Part shown: piece by piece, positions 44,133 through 52,923 of the stretch
Layout: every line of letters begins with the position of its first letter
Numbering within the stretch: the stretch's first letter is position 1
Origin: Bacteroidota bacterium
GTDB taxonomy: Bacteria > Bacteroidota > JABWAT01
DNA: 64,000 bases
Direction of reading: 5' to 3'
Assembly (NCBI GenBank): GCA_023151185.1
Contig: JAKLJL010000013.1
Coordinates: 1-64,000 of the forward strand
The notes under the pieces: model-generated
The model's input: the letters and a program-made list of their open reading frames with translations, nothing else
Told to the model about the DNA's origin: nothing
The model's database searches: none
Position numbers and translations under genes: made by a program

Positions 44133-44692
44133 CCCGGTTGATCCTGATTTTTCTGTTTATGCCGCTTTTGGCTTTTTCTCAGCCCTGCCCGGGAAGTCAA
44201 TCCGGATTTTTCTGGGGACTTGCAGCCGGTCCGTCTGTGTATTCAGTAACAGCCACCGGCCTTGCCGGACAGGACGGACTCAGTTTCACCCTTCCGAATC
44301 TGAAAGCAGGGTATTTTCTGACGGAGGCGACAGCCCTGGCAGTGATCATTCCCGGAACGGTTTATCCCTACCGGGGACCGGGCCGAAGCCGGGACCGGAT
44401 TTTTGAAGGCGTGATTCCAGCAGTTCACCACCAGGTTCGACCGGACGTCTGGGTGCAGGCAGGTGCGGGACTTTCTCTGGACGCCATGACGTTTTATGAT
44501 ACCCGGAGCCGGGAAGAAATCCGGATTTATACCGGACCGTCCTGGCTGGCTGCTGCCGGACTGGATATCGGGCACTGGCGGTCAGCTACGGTGGATCTTC
44601 AGGTGCGGTACCATGGCGGAATGTCCCGCATTCCCGGTGGCACCCGCCACCTTCATACTCTGGATCTGATGGCCGGACTGACCTGGTACTGA
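44129..44692 (+). CDS. Secreted small beta-barrel-like protein
   Basis: The 187-aa protein has a signal peptide (MTRLILIFLFMPLLAFSQ) and a body of alternating strands: FWGLAAGPSVYSVTA, LKAGYFLTEATALAVIIPG, VWVQAGAGLSLDAMTFY, ATVDLQVRYHGG, ending in LMAGLTWY. The terminal Tyr and strand pattern suggest a small outer-membrane barrel of about eight strands. No family recognised. Its start overlaps the transporter stop (ATGA). Confidence 0.68.
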   Translation: MTRLILIFLFMPLLAFSQPCPGSQSGFFWGLAAGPSVYSVTATGLAGQDGLSFTLPNLKAGYFLTEATALAVIIPGTVYPYRGPGRSRDRIFEGVIPAVHHQVRPDVWVQAGAGLSLDAMTFYDTRSREEIRIYTGPSWLAAAGLDIGHWRSATVDLQVRYHGGMSRIPGGTRHLHTLDLMAGLTWY

Positions 44693-44723
44693 GTCCGGAA
44701 TTCCTTTCGCCGGATAAATTGGT

Positions 44724-44731
44724 TATTTTTA
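44724..44731 (+). promoter_or_regulatory. Candidate -7 element TATTTTTA before panD
   Basis: TATTTTTA matches TAnnTTT(A/G) and lies 18 bases before the panD ATG. No convincing -33 partner was found, so this is tentative. Confidence 0.35.
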
Positions 44732-44749
44732 CCTGAAATTACTTTTACT

Positions 44750-45151
44750 ATGGCAAAACTCAAGTGGGCGCTAAGCTCAAAAATTCAGAAAGCAATCGTC
44801 ACGGAAGCCAATCTGGCTTATGTGGGCAGCATTACCATTGATGAAGATCTGATCGAGAAATCCGGATTATGGCCGGGAGAACGGGTCCTGGTGGTCAGCA
44901 ACACGTCGGGATCCCGTCTGGAAACCTATGTGATCAAAGGCGCCCGCGGGTCGGGTGCCATTCACATGAACGGCGCTGCAGCCCATCTCATCAAACGGGG
45001 CGAGGAACTGATTATCATGGGCTTTACCCTCACCGATGAGCCCATCACCCCGAAAAATGTTCTGGTCGATCCGCATAACCGGTTTGTCCGGTTTGTAACC
45101 GAAGAAGAGAAGATGATTCTTTCCGACCCGTTCAGTGACCGGGAAGGGTGA
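44750..45151 (+). CDS. panD: Aspartate 1-decarboxylase
   Basis: Makes beta-alanine from aspartate for pantothenate and CoA. The 133-aa precursor self-cleaves between Gly26 and Ser27 in YVGSITID to form the pyruvoyl cofactor. The residues [27 protein letters not shown] are the typical C-terminal part. Length fits the family (about 120-140). It stands in its own unit, and its 3' end overlaps the 3' end of hisI on the other strand by 20 bases. Confidence 0.95.
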   Translation: MAKLKWALSSKIQKAIVTEANLAYVGSITIDEDLIEKSGLWPGERVLVVSNTSGSRLETYVIKGARGSGAIHMNGAAAHLIKRGEELIIMGFTLTDEPITPKNVLVDPHNRFVRFVTEEEKMILSDPFSDREG

Positions 45152-45464
45152 CCGGCGTAAAGAAGCAGGATACTTCACCGGTATGGCAGGCTGATCCGCC
45201 GGTTTGGTCCACCCGGGCCAGCAGGGTATCCGAGTCACAATCCATCCAGAGACTTTTCACTTTCTGAATATGCCCCGAGGTTTCTCCTTTGTGCCAGAGT
45301 TCCTGTCGTGACCGGGAATAGTACCACATTTCTCTGGTTTCGAGGGTTTTCTGCCAGGATTCCTCATTCATATACCCCACCATGAGCACCTGGCCGGTCC
45401 GGTCATCCTGAACCACAACCGGCAGGTGACCGTCGGAGTTTAATTTCAGATCAGACCAGTTCAT
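45132..45464 (-). CDS. hisI: Phosphoribosyl-AMP cyclohydrolase
   Basis: Opens the adenine ring of phosphoribosyl-AMP in histidine synthesis. I start at the ATG at 45464 (after GGAAGGTCACGC), giving 110 aa; the track ORF extends into hisF. Metal motifs are complete: [15 protein letters not shown] and [11 protein letters not shown]. It is the single-domain form; hisE (pyrophosphohydrolase) is not fused and is absent nearby. The start overlaps the end of hisF by 14 bases. Confidence 0.93.
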   Translation of the reverse strand: MNWSDLKLNSDGHLPVVVQDDRTGQVLMVGYMNEESWQKTLETREMWYYSRSRQELWHKGETSGHIQKVKSLWMDCDSDTLLARVDQTGGSACHTGEVSCFFTPVTLPGH

Positions 45465-46227
45465 GCGTGACCTTCCGGATGGGAATTCCCCGGGATGCCA
45501 GGTAAGATTTTGCACCGGCAATGGTCAGTTCCCGGTAATGGAAAATCGAAGCCGCCAGAACCGCATCGGCTAAACCGAGGGTAAAGGCATCATATAAATG
45601 CTCCAGCGTTCCGGCCCCGCCACTGGCGATTACCGGCACTTTCACCCGGGACGAGATTTCCCGCAGAAGCGCCGTATCAAATCCGGCTTTGCTGCCGTCA
45701 CGGTCCATCGAGGTCACCAGCAGTTCACCGGCTCCTTTTTCAACACCGGCGACGGCCCATTCTACTGCATCCAGCCCGGCCGGCTTTCTGCCGCCATGGG
45801 TAAACACTTCCCAGGACCCGCCTGCCGTCTGTTTGGCATCAATCGCCAGAACAATACACTGCGAGCCGAATTTTTCTGCTCCTTCCGAAATCAGATCCGG
45901 ATTCTGAATGGCACTGGAATTGACCGAGATTTTATCGGCACCCCGGTCGAGCATGGCTTTCATATCGGCCACCGACCGGATTCCTCCGCCAACCGTGAAG
46001 GGAATAAACACCGATTCTGCCGTTTTTTCAATAACATCGTAAATGGATCTGCGGTTATCTGACGTGGCGGTGATATCCAGAAAAACCAGTTCATCGGCAC
46101 CGGACTGATTGTAAAACCGGGCCTGCTCAACCGGATCTCCGGCATCCTGCAGATTGACAAAACTGACGCCTTTGACCACCCGGCCGTCATGGACATCCAG
46201 ACAGGGAATAATCCGCCGGGTCAGCAT
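45451..46227 (-). CDS. hisF: Imidazole glycerol phosphate synthase, cyclase subunit
   Basis: The 258-aa TIM barrel uses ammonia from HisH to make imidazole glycerol phosphate and [25 protein letters not shown] at the N terminus with the catalytic Asp, and [17 protein letters not shown] with the second catalytic Asp, are diagnostic. [14 protein letters not shown] and a phosphate-site loop follow. Overlaps hisA by 7 bases in a compact hisHAFI run. Confidence 0.96.
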   Translation of the reverse strand: MLTRRIIPCLDVHDGRVVKGVSFVNLQDAGDPVEQARFYNQSGADELVFLDITATSDNRRSIYDVIEKTAESVFIPFTVGGGIRSVADMKAMLDRGADKISVNSSAIQNPDLISEGAEKFGSQCIVLAIDAKQTAGGSWEVFTHGGRKPAGLDAVEWAVAGVEKGAGELLVTSMDRDGSKAGFDTALLREISSRVKVPVIASGGAGTLEHLYDAFTLGLADAVLAASIFHYRELTIAGAKSYLASRGIPIRKVTHELV

Positions 46228-47024
46228 ACGGCTCCGGGCTTTTTCCGGAAATCATGTTCGGTGAACACTTTGATTTCCTTTTCCACTTCCAGGCCTTTTT
46301 CACATTCCCGCCAGAGAACCTGACAGGGGAACCGGTTTTCGTACAGCGCCTTCCCGACGATGACCGAATCTACCCCAAACGGTTCCAGTTCCTTAAGGGC
46401 AATCAGGTCACGGAACCCGGAAACACCGCCGGATGCCGTAATTTTAATTCCGGATTGCACCGCAAGGTTTTTGGTTGCATCCAGATTGGGGCCCTGAAGC
46501 ATCCCATCTTTGGAAATATCGGTGAAAATAATCCGTTGAAGTCCGTACTCTTTCATCTGCAGGGCCAGATCGACCGCATCAAGCGGAGACGTTTCCGTCC
46601 AGCCCTTAATCGCCACTTTCCCGTTCGAGGCATCGATTCCGACGATAATCGCCCGGGGTCCGAATTCATCAATCGCCTGGCGGACGAGGTCAGGATTCTT
46701 GACTGCAGCCGTTCCGATAATCACCCGGCAAACCCCGATTTCCAGATACGACCGGATGTCGTCCAGCGTCCGGATTCCCCCGCCGATCTGAACGGGAATA
46801 TCCACACTGTTCACAATTTTTTTGATAACCTCAAGATTGGCCCGGTTCCCTGAAAGAGCGCCGTCCAGATCAACCAGGTGAAGAATTTTCGCATTTTCAA
46901 TCCGCCAGAGCTGGGCAGTTTTAACCGGATCAGGAAAATAGACGGTTTCATCTTCGAACCGGCCCTGCTGCAGCCGCACACACTGTCCGCCTTTGATATC
47001 AATTGCAGGAATGACCAGCATCAT
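46221..47024 (-). CDS. hisA: ProFAR isomerase (phosphoribosylformimino-AICAR ribotide isomerase)
   Basis: TIM-barrel isomerase of histidine synthesis. [21 protein letters not shown] at the N terminus, [29 protein letters not shown] and [13 protein letters not shown] are typical. The ORF offers GTG-ATG-ATG starts; I use the first ATG (47024), which overlaps the hisH stop. At 267 aa it is about 20 residues longer than usual, with a charged C-terminal tail ([19 protein letters not shown]). Confidence 0.95.
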   Translation of the reverse strand: MMLVIPAIDIKGGQCVRLQQGRFEDETVYFPDPVKTAQLWRIENAKILHLVDLDGALSGNRANLEVIKKIVNSVDIPVQIGGGIRTLDDIRSYLEIGVCRVIIGTAAVKNPDLVRQAIDEFGPRAIIVGIDASNGKVAIKGWTETSPLDAVDLALQMKEYGLQRIIFTDISKDGMLQGPNLDATKNLAVQSGIKITASGGVSGFRDLIALKELEPFGVDSVIVGKALYENRFPCQVLWRECEKGLEVEKEIKVFTEHDFRKKPGAVC

Positions 47025-47623
47025 CACAACTCTCCGAAATTTTTTAACAGCGTCAGACCGGTGGTCTGGCTTTTTTCGGGATGAAACTGCATCCCGACTA
47101 CATTTCCGTTCCGCATGACCGAGGAAAACCGGCCGAAGTAATCTGTTTCAGCCAGAGTCTGCTTCCCTGACGGTGCATAGTAACTGTGTACAAAGTAAAC
47201 GTAATCGCCTTCCTGAACATTCCGGAACAGCGGATCGGCTGTGACCGGCAGCAACTGGTTCCAGCCCATGTGGGGAATTTTCGGAAGGTCTTTAAAGGCC
47301 GTGATCCGGGTATCCAGCAATCCTAGGCCCGGGTAGTACCCAAATTCTTCACTGCCGGCGGCGAGAAGCTGCATCCCAAGGCAGATACCCAGCAACGGGC
47401 GGTTTCTGGCGGCATGGTCTCTGAGCAGATTGGTAACCCCCAGCGATTCGAGTTTCTTCATCGCCGGCTGAAAAGCCCCGACTCCCGGCAGTAAAATCCG
47501 GTCTGACCGGCTGATCACCTGCGGATCTCCCGAAAATGTGACCGAGAAACCAACGGTTTCGAGGGCCTTGATGGCACTGCGGATGTTGCCGATTCCGTAA
47601 TCAATAACGGTTATGGATTTCAT
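47024..47623 (-). CDS. hisH: Imidazole glycerol phosphate synthase, glutaminase subunit
   Basis: The 199-aa class I glutamine amidotransferase supplies ammonia to HisF. The nucleophile is the Cys in LGICLGMQLL at about residue 80, and the His-Glu pair is in GMQFHPEKSQ near residue 182. VIDYGIGNIRSAIKALE is the usual start. First gene of the his run on the minus strand; upstream genes of the pathway are not in the window. Divergent from a TPR gene. Confidence 0.95.
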   Translation of the reverse strand: MKSITVIDYGIGNIRSAIKALETVGFSVTFSGDPQVISRSDRILLPGVGAFQPAMKKLESLGVTNLLRDHAARNRPLLGICLGMQLLAAGSEEFGYYPGLGLLDTRITAFKDLPKIPHMGWNQLLPVTADPLFRNVQEGDYVYFVHSYYAPSGKQTLAETDYFGRFSSVMRNGNVVGMQFHPEKSQTTGLTLLKNFGEL

Positions 47624-47768
47624 TTTCTTCCGATAAAAGCGGTTACAAAGGTAACGGTCCCCTCAGACAATCTCAAACCGGGTGTGGCTGCGGGTAGTAA
47701 CCGGGTTGCCCGTTGACTTAAAAGGTCCTGGCGGAAACCTGACCGGGCTGCATCCGTAGACTCTGGTT

Positions 47769-47776
47769 TACTTTTA
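47769..47776 (+). promoter_or_regulatory. Candidate -7 element TACTTTTA before the TPR gene
   Basis: TACTTTTA matches TAnnTTT(A/G) and lies 15 bases before the TPR start. The -33 partner is unclear. Confidence 0.33.
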
Positions 47777-47791
47777 CCGAAAGGGTGCGCA

Positions 47792-48658
47792 ATGGTCCGT
47801 TTTCTGCTGGTTTTGCTGATTTTACTTCCGGTTCAGGCATCGTTTGCCGCCGGTCCGTCTCTCGAAAAGGGAATCAAACTGATCGAAAGCAAAGATTTTA
47901 AAGGGGCAATTTTATTTTTCGGACAGCGGGTGAAGGAAAATCCGGACGATCCCGACGCCTCTTATTACCTCGGCCGGGCGTATCTGGGAACCGGCGATTA
48001 TGAAACGGCTATCGACTACCTGGAGCAGGCCGTTGACCTGAAGGAATCGGTTGCCGATTATCATTTCTGGCTGGGACAGGCTTTGGGTGCCAAGGCCCAG
48101 CAGGTCAATCCGGTCCGGCAGGCGTTGCTGGCAGGTGATATCCGGGATGAGTTTGAGGAAGCCGTGAAACTGAATCCGAATCATATTCCGGCCCTGAACG
48201 GACTCGTCATGTTTCACCTGATGGCCCCCGGGGTCATGGGCGGCGACAAGGACAAGGCCCTTCAGTATGCCGGCACCATTAAAAAGCTGGATGAGAGGAA
48301 GGGCACCTTACTTCTGTGCCAGGTGTATGCCAAACTGGGCCGGATCCGGGAAGCTGATGCAGAATATAAAAAGGCAGAAGCCGCCTTCCAGGACGGCACG
48401 GACAATCCGGGATTTTTTAATGTGTACGGGTACTATCTGCTCGAACAGAAACGCCCGGCAGAGGCGGTCATTCAGTTTGAACGGCAAGCCCGGCTGGCAC
48501 CGAAAGACGCCAATTCCTGGGACAGTCTGGGGGATGGCTATCTGGCACTGGGTAAAAAGAAGGATGCACTCGAGGCTTTTGAAAAGGCCCTTCAGATCAA
48601 TCCCGGATTTAAAGCTTCGAAGGAAAAAGCCGAAAAACTGCGGAAGGAAGTCAAGTAA
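47792..48658 (+). CDS. Secreted tetratricopeptide repeat protein
   Basis: The 288-aa protein has a signal peptide (MVRFLLVLLILLPVQASFAA) and several TPR units: DFKGAILFFGQRVKENPDDP, DASYYLGRAYLGTGDYETAIDYLEQAVDL, and a C-terminal ANSWDSLGDGYLALGKKKDALEAFEKALQINP. TPR proteins act as scaffolds; here in the periplasm. The partner is unknown. Divergent from hisH. Confidence 0.85.
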   Translation: MVRFLLVLLILLPVQASFAAGPSLEKGIKLIESKDFKGAILFFGQRVKENPDDPDASYYLGRAYLGTGDYETAIDYLEQAVDLKESVADYHFWLGQALGAKAQQVNPVRQALLAGDIRDEFEEAVKLNPNHIPALNGLVMFHLMAPGVMGGDKDKALQYAGTIKKLDERKGTLLLCQVYAKLGRIREADAEYKKAEAAFQDGTDNPGFFNVYGYYLLEQKRPAEAVIQFERQARLAPKDANSWDSLGDGYLALGKKKDALEAFEKALQINPGFKASKEKAEKLRKEVK

Positions 48659-48823
48659 GGAAGCCGGATAGTACCCGGTGGCGGGCTGCAGAGGCCGGCC
48701 CCGGTTTTGAAGAAGGGGTGACTTTGGTGCAGTTCTGTAACTGGAGACCCCCTGTCCGGGCAAGCAGATGAAAGGATCCGGAAAGGTGGACTTCACCCGT
48801 CGGCTCAATTGGGGGTAAGACCG

Positions 48824-49225
48824 TCAGCGATCAGGTTGATTCTTTCCCGGGTGGGTGAACAAAACATACCCAAATCCGGCAGCAAACAGCACATAAAGAA
48901 AGGCGAGGCCCGCCAGGACAACTGAAGGGAGATTTCCGCTGACGAGAGATTTCAGGAGTGCAAGGCTGCCAATCAAAAAATGAGCAAAATTCCCAAGGCT
49001 TAGCGGTCTTGAGTAAATCCCCCCGATCAGGCTGCTTTTAGCCGTCCAGTTTGTCAGTGCGAGGCCAAAATAAACCGCACCGGTCAGTTGAAGCATCAGG
49101 ATGAGCAGTCTGGTGGATGTCTGCCCCAGGGCCGCCAGAATTTCTTCGGGAATAAAACTGAAGGCGATCCCGAGACACCCCATAAAAACGGCACTGCCCG
49201 TCATCAGTAATTTGGTATTCATCAT
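48824..49225 (-). CDS. Small four-helix membrane protein
   Basis: The 133-aa protein has four hydrophobic segments (TGSAVFMGCLGIAFSFI, LLILMLQLTGAVYFGLALTN, FAHFLIGSLALLKSLV, VLAGLAFLYVLFAAGFGYVLF). Similar small proteins are common in Bacteroidota and unassigned. MM at the start leaves two possible starts 3 bases apart. It is the last core-like gene before the AT-rich block. Confidence 0.7.
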   Translation of the reverse strand: MMNTKLLMTGSAVFMGCLGIAFSFIPEEILAALGQTSTRLLILMLQLTGAVYFGLALTNWTAKSSLIGGIYSRPLSLGNFAHFLIGSLALLKSLVSGNLPSVVLAGLAFLYVLFAAGFGYVLFTHPGKNQPDR

Positions 49226-49284
49226 TTTAATTTTCCTTCTCCGGTTTTTCTGTACCCGGTCTGATCCGCCTGCAGGGCAGGGAC

Positions 49285-49440
49285 GTCTTTCTTAAACTGA
49301 GTCGCCTTTGTGTTCGTTGAACTAAAAGCCCTGCTTCACCCGGTAAGTTTGTCTTTTTGCCGGGTCGGGATATTGAGATACTTTATGGAAAACTCTCAAA
49401 ACCCACTGAAACCGCTATATTTTATACCCGTTGTTAGGGC
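49285..49440 (-). repeat. Third attC-like element, apparently truncated at the block edge
   Basis: Read on the minus strand it begins GCCCTAAC directly after the lipoprotein stop, continues AACGGGTATAAAATATAGCG, and contains an ACCCGG...CCGGGT inner stem. It differs in sequence from the two elements at 50.1 and 52.7 kb. The expected second arm is missing, and CCGG-rich core sequence begins near 49280. The first heptamer (CCCTAAC) matches 6 of 7 positions of the reverse complement of the start of this module (GTTATGG). Confidence 0.45.
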
Positions 49441-49441
49441 A

Positions 49442-50068
49442 TTATTTTTTAAATCTGATCCTTTTAAGTCTCACATTCTCAACATAATTCTTATCTGCCA
49501 AATTAAGTGTATCCTGTGTTTTTATCTCCTGAAAGCAGTTATTGTTAATTTCAAAGGTCCAGATTGTTGGATAATCCATTTTGTTGTTTTTTGTAAATCC
49601 AAGAATATAAACGAAATCAGTTTTAACCCAATAAGCTTCTTCTGGTCTGCAATCAGTTCCGCCAAGTAATAGCCTGATCCTTCTTTTTCCTTTTATATCA
49701 ATCAAGGCAGTTTCAGTATCCACTTCGCTGCCATTTGAAGTTAATTGTCCAAGGGAGTCCTTCTCAAGCATTAGTGAATACCTGTCTAAATCAATGAAAT
49801 AAGAAGAATCAGGTGAAAAGACAAAAAAATCAGTAAATAGATTACTTGTGTCGGATAAATACTCATATTCAAATGAAATTGCGTTTCTCCCGGTCTTTGG
49901 TAGTGAATCACGAAACGATTCCAATTTTAAGTCATAATAATTTAACCATCTCTCAAGTCTGTTTTTATTTGACTGATTCTCCTGCCTGTCAGAAAATTCA
50001 GTTTTAATATCCCGATTCCCACATGATATCAGGAGAGTAATCAAGCTAACTGTCAGTATGAATCTCAT
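49442..50068 (-). CDS. Lipoprotein of unknown function (AT-rich module)
   Basis: The 208-aa protein begins MRFILTVSLITLLISCGNRD; ISC is a lipobox. The rest (SFEYEYLSDTSNLFTDFFVF, IDLDRYSLMLEKDSLGQL, WVKTDFVYILGFTKNN) looks like a small beta-rich domain of a kind common in Bacteroidota accessory DNA. No family recognised. It is the only gene in its module, with an attC-like element on each side. Confidence 0.68.
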   Translation of the reverse strand: MRFILTVSLITLLISCGNRDIKTEFSDRQENQSNKNRLERWLNYYDLKLESFRDSLPKTGRNAISFEYEYLSDTSNLFTDFFVFSPDSSYFIDLDRYSLMLEKDSLGQLTSNGSEVDTETALIDIKGKRRIRLLLGGTDCRPEEAYWVKTDFVYILGFTKNNKMDYPTIWTFEINNNCFQEIKTQDTLNLADKNYVENVRLKRIRFKK

Positions 50069-50087
50069 GTAACGTATTTTTTAAAAT

Positions 50088-50230
50088 GAACCATAACGTT
50101 TTGCGGCTTGGCGTAGTGGCGGATTTTTAGCACAAAAGTTCAATCGGAGAACTGCACTTGAACCTACCATAAAACTGTCATACGAAGCACTGCACCCGCC
50201 ATTACGCCAAACCGCTGTTGGTGGCTGGTG
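50088..50230 (-). repeat. attC-like palindromic element 1
   Basis: About 140 bases with strong terminal inverted arms: GCGGCTTGGCGTAGTGGCGG near the left and CCGCCATTACGCCAAACCGC near the right. The centre (ACTGTCATACGAAGCACTG) is shared with element 2. On the minus strand it starts GCCACCAAC and ends at GTTATGG, so it fits the general layout of an integron recombination site placed after the genes of a cassette. Confidence 0.6.
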
Positions 50231-50275
50231 TTCTTGTTGTCCGCAATTTATTTTAGTTATCAATTTCTGTTTTTG

Positions 50276-51283
50276 TTAGTCAAATAAATTTCCTTGCTGA
50301 AAAGTTGTCGAGCTTTTAACTGTCGGCTGTTTGTTCAATATTTTCGAAACTGTTTCGTAAATATTTTCCTGTGTTATTATTGTGATGTCCCTTTGTTCTT
50401 TGATTAAATCTCTGTTTAAGTCAAACATTGGGTTGTTTTCGTCAATATGTTCGTCATACATTACTGCCCTCGGAATACCATAATCTTTTGCGAAACCCAT
50501 AGCTAAACGAGCACCACTGTCAAGTTTTTGTCCAAACATTTTCCATCGTTCAGCCGAATTTTGAGCATAGCTTGCAGCCAAAACAATTGTGTCGCAGAAC
50601 AACGCTTGTAATCGGTCTCTTTCTTTGTAACGACTACTTAGTTCCATTTGGCTTTTAAAATCAGTTCCATATTCTGTAACAAGCAAACCGCCTTCTTCTA
50701 CAATTTGGAACGCTAAACCTTTATTTCTTACTGGCATTATACTACTGAGTGGACTTGGCAAAACTGCAACGGTTTTACCATTAGAATCTAATGCTTGTTG
50801 ATGTGATATGCTGTCGCAACCAAAAGCGAGACCACTCACTATGGTAGCACCTTTCTTTACAAATTCAGCAACTATTTTTCTTTCTCTTTCTTCTATATCG
50901 CCTTCTGGGTTTAAAAGTCCAATTACAGTGATGTTTATATTGTCAATGCTCAATAAGTCGATGTTGCCTTTGTAATAAAGAAAAATAGGTCTTTCACTTT
51001 CTTTCACATTGCCACGATGTTTAGGGAAATCTTTATCTCCTAATGCTACAATCCCATCACAAAGTTCATTGTCAAACTTTTCTAAAAGCTTATTTTCAAA
51101 ATTATTTTTAAGACGTTCAAATTCATCTTCGTTTGTTTGCTCTCCTTTGATTGTTTTGTTAAGCAATGAAACAATTGTTTCCACACTTTCGTTGCCCTTC
51201 AGATTTTTCACAATCCAAGCATTACCAATTCCTTTGTAAGATTTGGTTGTTAAAATATTTAATGCGTTATCGGTATACTTCAT
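50276..51283 (-). CDS. DprA/Smf-like nucleotide-binding protein of a three-gene module
   Basis: I start at the ATG at 51283, 10 bases after the stop of the upstream gene; the track start overlaps that gene by 92 bases. The 335-aa protein has a helix-hairpin-helix-like N terminus (SYKGIGNAWIVKNLKG), a DprA-type middle (FPKHRG ... PIFLYYKGNIDLL) and a Rossmann-like core with GATIVSGLAFGCDSISHQQA at about 145-165 and GGLLVTEYG. These match the Smf/DprA (SLOG superfamily) pattern. Canonical DprA loads RecA in natural transformation, but this copy sits with a phosphoribosyltransferase and a HAD phosphatase, as in some immunity or toxin-antitoxin loci. Foreign, AT-rich. Confidence 0.8.
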   Translation of the reverse strand: MKYTDNALNILTTKSYKGIGNAWIVKNLKGNESVETIVSLLNKTIKGEQTNEDEFERLKNNFENKLLEKFDNELCDGIVALGDKDFPKHRGNVKESERPIFLYYKGNIDLLSIDNINITVIGLLNPEGDIEERERKIVAEFVKKGATIVSGLAFGCDSISHQQALDSNGKTVAVLPSPLSSIMPVRNKGLAFQIVEEGGLLVTEYGTDFKSQMELSSRYKERDRLQALFCDTIVLAASYAQNSAERWKMFGQKLDSGARLAMGFAKDYGIPRAVMYDEHIDENNPMFDLNRDLIKEQRDITIITQENIYETVSKILNKQPTVKSSTTFQQGNLFD

Positions 51284-51293
51284 TGTCGCTAAA

Positions 51294-52049
51294 TTATTGA
51301 TTTCGTGATACAGTTTTTCCAACGGAGTAAAAAGTAACAGAATTGGCTCCCTTGTCCAATAGTGCTTGAATTGCATCTTCATCAATGTTTACGCTTTTCG
51401 TGTATAAATCATCAATGAGTAAAATGTTTTTGCCATTTACCTGTCCTGAAATTGTGCAGGTGTCTTTTGTGATTCCTGGGTATGGCAAATTTCCGTCACC
51501 ACCTTCGCCATTTCTGTCTAAATGCGTTGTTCTTGTATTTGTGTGTCGCACAATGTAATTAGTTCCGTTTTCAAAATTTGGCAATTGGTCAACCACATTA
51601 CTAATTACCATTCTAAAAAGTAATTGGTTGGCTCTATAATGACCTTCCGCTTTTGAACGTGGAACAACACAAACGGTAAAATTGTTCTTTCTTGTCTGTC
51701 TGAGGATTTCTGGTAAATCTTGCCTTAATATTGCTGAAAGCTGTTGCTGGACTTTAGGTAGTCTTTCAGGAAATGGGTCAACATCATTCTTAAAAGTCCA
51801 AATCAAATTTTCAATACTATTGGGGATTTGCCAAGAACTACCACTATTATAATCAGCGTGAAAAAATGCATTTGTATTCTGTTTGAGAAATGTCCCAATT
51901 AATCTGATTTCATCAGAGTCATTTACGAAAAATCCTGTGTTGGCAACTCTTCCTTTTCGTTTGTCACCAATAAGTCTTCGAAAGTTAGCTTCTCTTTCAT
52001 TCGGTATTTTATACCATTGTTCTTCTGATAAGATTGTGAAATTTTCCAT
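51294..52049 (-). CDS. Phosphoribosyltransferase-domain protein of the DprA/HAD module
   Basis: The 251-aa protein ends with a PRPP-binding motif, ILLIDDLYTKSVNIDEDAIQ, at about 205-222, followed by GANSVTFYSVGKT; this is typical of type I phosphoribosyltransferases. The N-terminal 200 residues have ...VCVVPRSKAEGHYRANQLLF, another part of that fold, and a region I cannot assign (GFFVNDSDEIRLIGTFLKQN). It could be a toxin or make a nucleotide-like product. The start is 4 bases after the HAD stop, and the DprA-like gene begins 10 bases after its own stop, so the three are one operon. Confidence 0.78.
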   Translation of the reverse strand: MENFTILSEEQWYKIPNEREANFRRLIGDKRKGRVANTGFFVNDSDEIRLIGTFLKQNTNAFFHADYNSGSSWQIPNSIENLIWTFKNDVDPFPERLPKVQQQLSAILRQDLPEILRQTRKNNFTVCVVPRSKAEGHYRANQLLFRMVISNVVDQLPNFENGTNYIVRHTNTRTTHLDRNGEGGDGNLPYPGITKDTCTISGQVNGKNILLIDDLYTKSVNIDEDAIQALLDKGANSVTFYSVGKTVSRNQ

Positions 52050-52052
52050 TTC

Positions 52053-52649
52053 TTATAGATTTGTTGGGTTGATAATTGTTATCCCTGCTTTATGTGCATC
52101 CGCAATTTCGCTTTCTTCATTTTCAAAAGCGATAATCAAATTGGGCGGAACGCCCAATTTTAAAATAGCATTTTGAAATTTGTTTATTTTTTGTCCATTG
52201 TCGCCAAACTCTCTGTAGAAAATATTGCTGAATTTGTCGTCAAGTCCGAAATGTATTAATGTTTTCATTGCTCTGTCTTTTCGGCAATTTGTTACTAAAA
52301 CAGTTTTGTTTGTTTTTGAATACTTAAAAAGTATTTCTGCGGTTTCTACATTTAGTTTTGTTTCGTTTAGAAAGTCGTTGTAGTATTCTTCCTTTTCTTG
52401 GATTATTCTCTCGTATTCTTTCTCCGTCAAGTTTGGAACAGCAGTTTTAAGACTACTACGGTTAAAGCGTTTGTCAGAATTGTATGTTAGGTCGTGGTTT
52501 GATTTTGTTACGGAAAGTATTGCCTTCTTGTATGAAAGAAAGTTTGCAAGGTTTGTATCTACCAATGTTCCGTCCATATCGAAGAATAAAACTGTGTCTG
52601 CCGTGATTTTACTGTCAAGGTCTTGAATTAATTTGTCTTTTTGCTCCAT
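52053..52649 (-). CDS. HAD-family phosphatase of the DprA/phosphoribosyltransferase module
   Basis: The 198-aa protein has HAD motif I FFDMDGTLVDT at about residues 22-32, motif II in VLVTNCRKDRAM, a helical cap in between (residues 35-105, rich in K and E), and motif IV-like AFENEESEIADAHKAGI. It is the first gene of a three-gene minus-strand operon with PRTase and DprA-like genes. Likely a nucleotide or sugar-phosphate phosphatase, perhaps removing the product of its partner. Confidence 0.82.
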   Translation of the reverse strand: MEQKDKLIQDLDSKITADTVLFFDMDGTLVDTNLANFLSYKKAILSVTKSNHDLTYNSDKRFNRSSLKTAVPNLTEKEYERIIQEKEEYYNDFLNETKLNVETAEILFKYSKTNKTVLVTNCRKDRAMKTLIHFGLDDKFSNIFYREFGDNGQKINKFQNAILKLGVPPNLIIAFENEESEIADAHKAGITIINPTNL

Positions 52650-52691
52650 TCTTCTGTTCCGTTTTTCGTTTATGTGGTCGTCTTTACACTT

Positions 52692-52827
52692 GCCACCAAC
52701 GTTTTGCGGCTTGGCGAAGGTGGCGATTTTACCACTGAAATTTCATACGAAGCACACACTTCAAATTTACGAAAAACTGTCATACGGAGCACTGAACCGC
52801 CACTTTTGCCAAACCGCTGTTATCAGC
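52692..52827 (-). repeat. attC-like palindromic element 2
   Basis: Homologous to element 1: arms GCGGCTTGGCGAAGGTGGCG and CCGCCACTTTTGCCAAACCG, centre CATACG-AGCACTG. On the minus strand it starts GCTGATAAC and ends GTTGGTGGC. GTTGGTGGC at its end is the reverse complement of GCCACCAAC at element 1, and GCTGATAAC is the reverse complement of GTTATCAGC at 61.27 kb on the minus strand; both are 9-bp perfect matches. Confidence 0.6.
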
Positions 52828-52923
52828 TGCCCTTCTGTCTGTCCGAAGTGTTGTCGTTGTTGAATATACACTAAATTGTCCACGTTGTTTGCGGTCTGGT
52901 CTGCGGTGCACGGGTGCGGTTGC

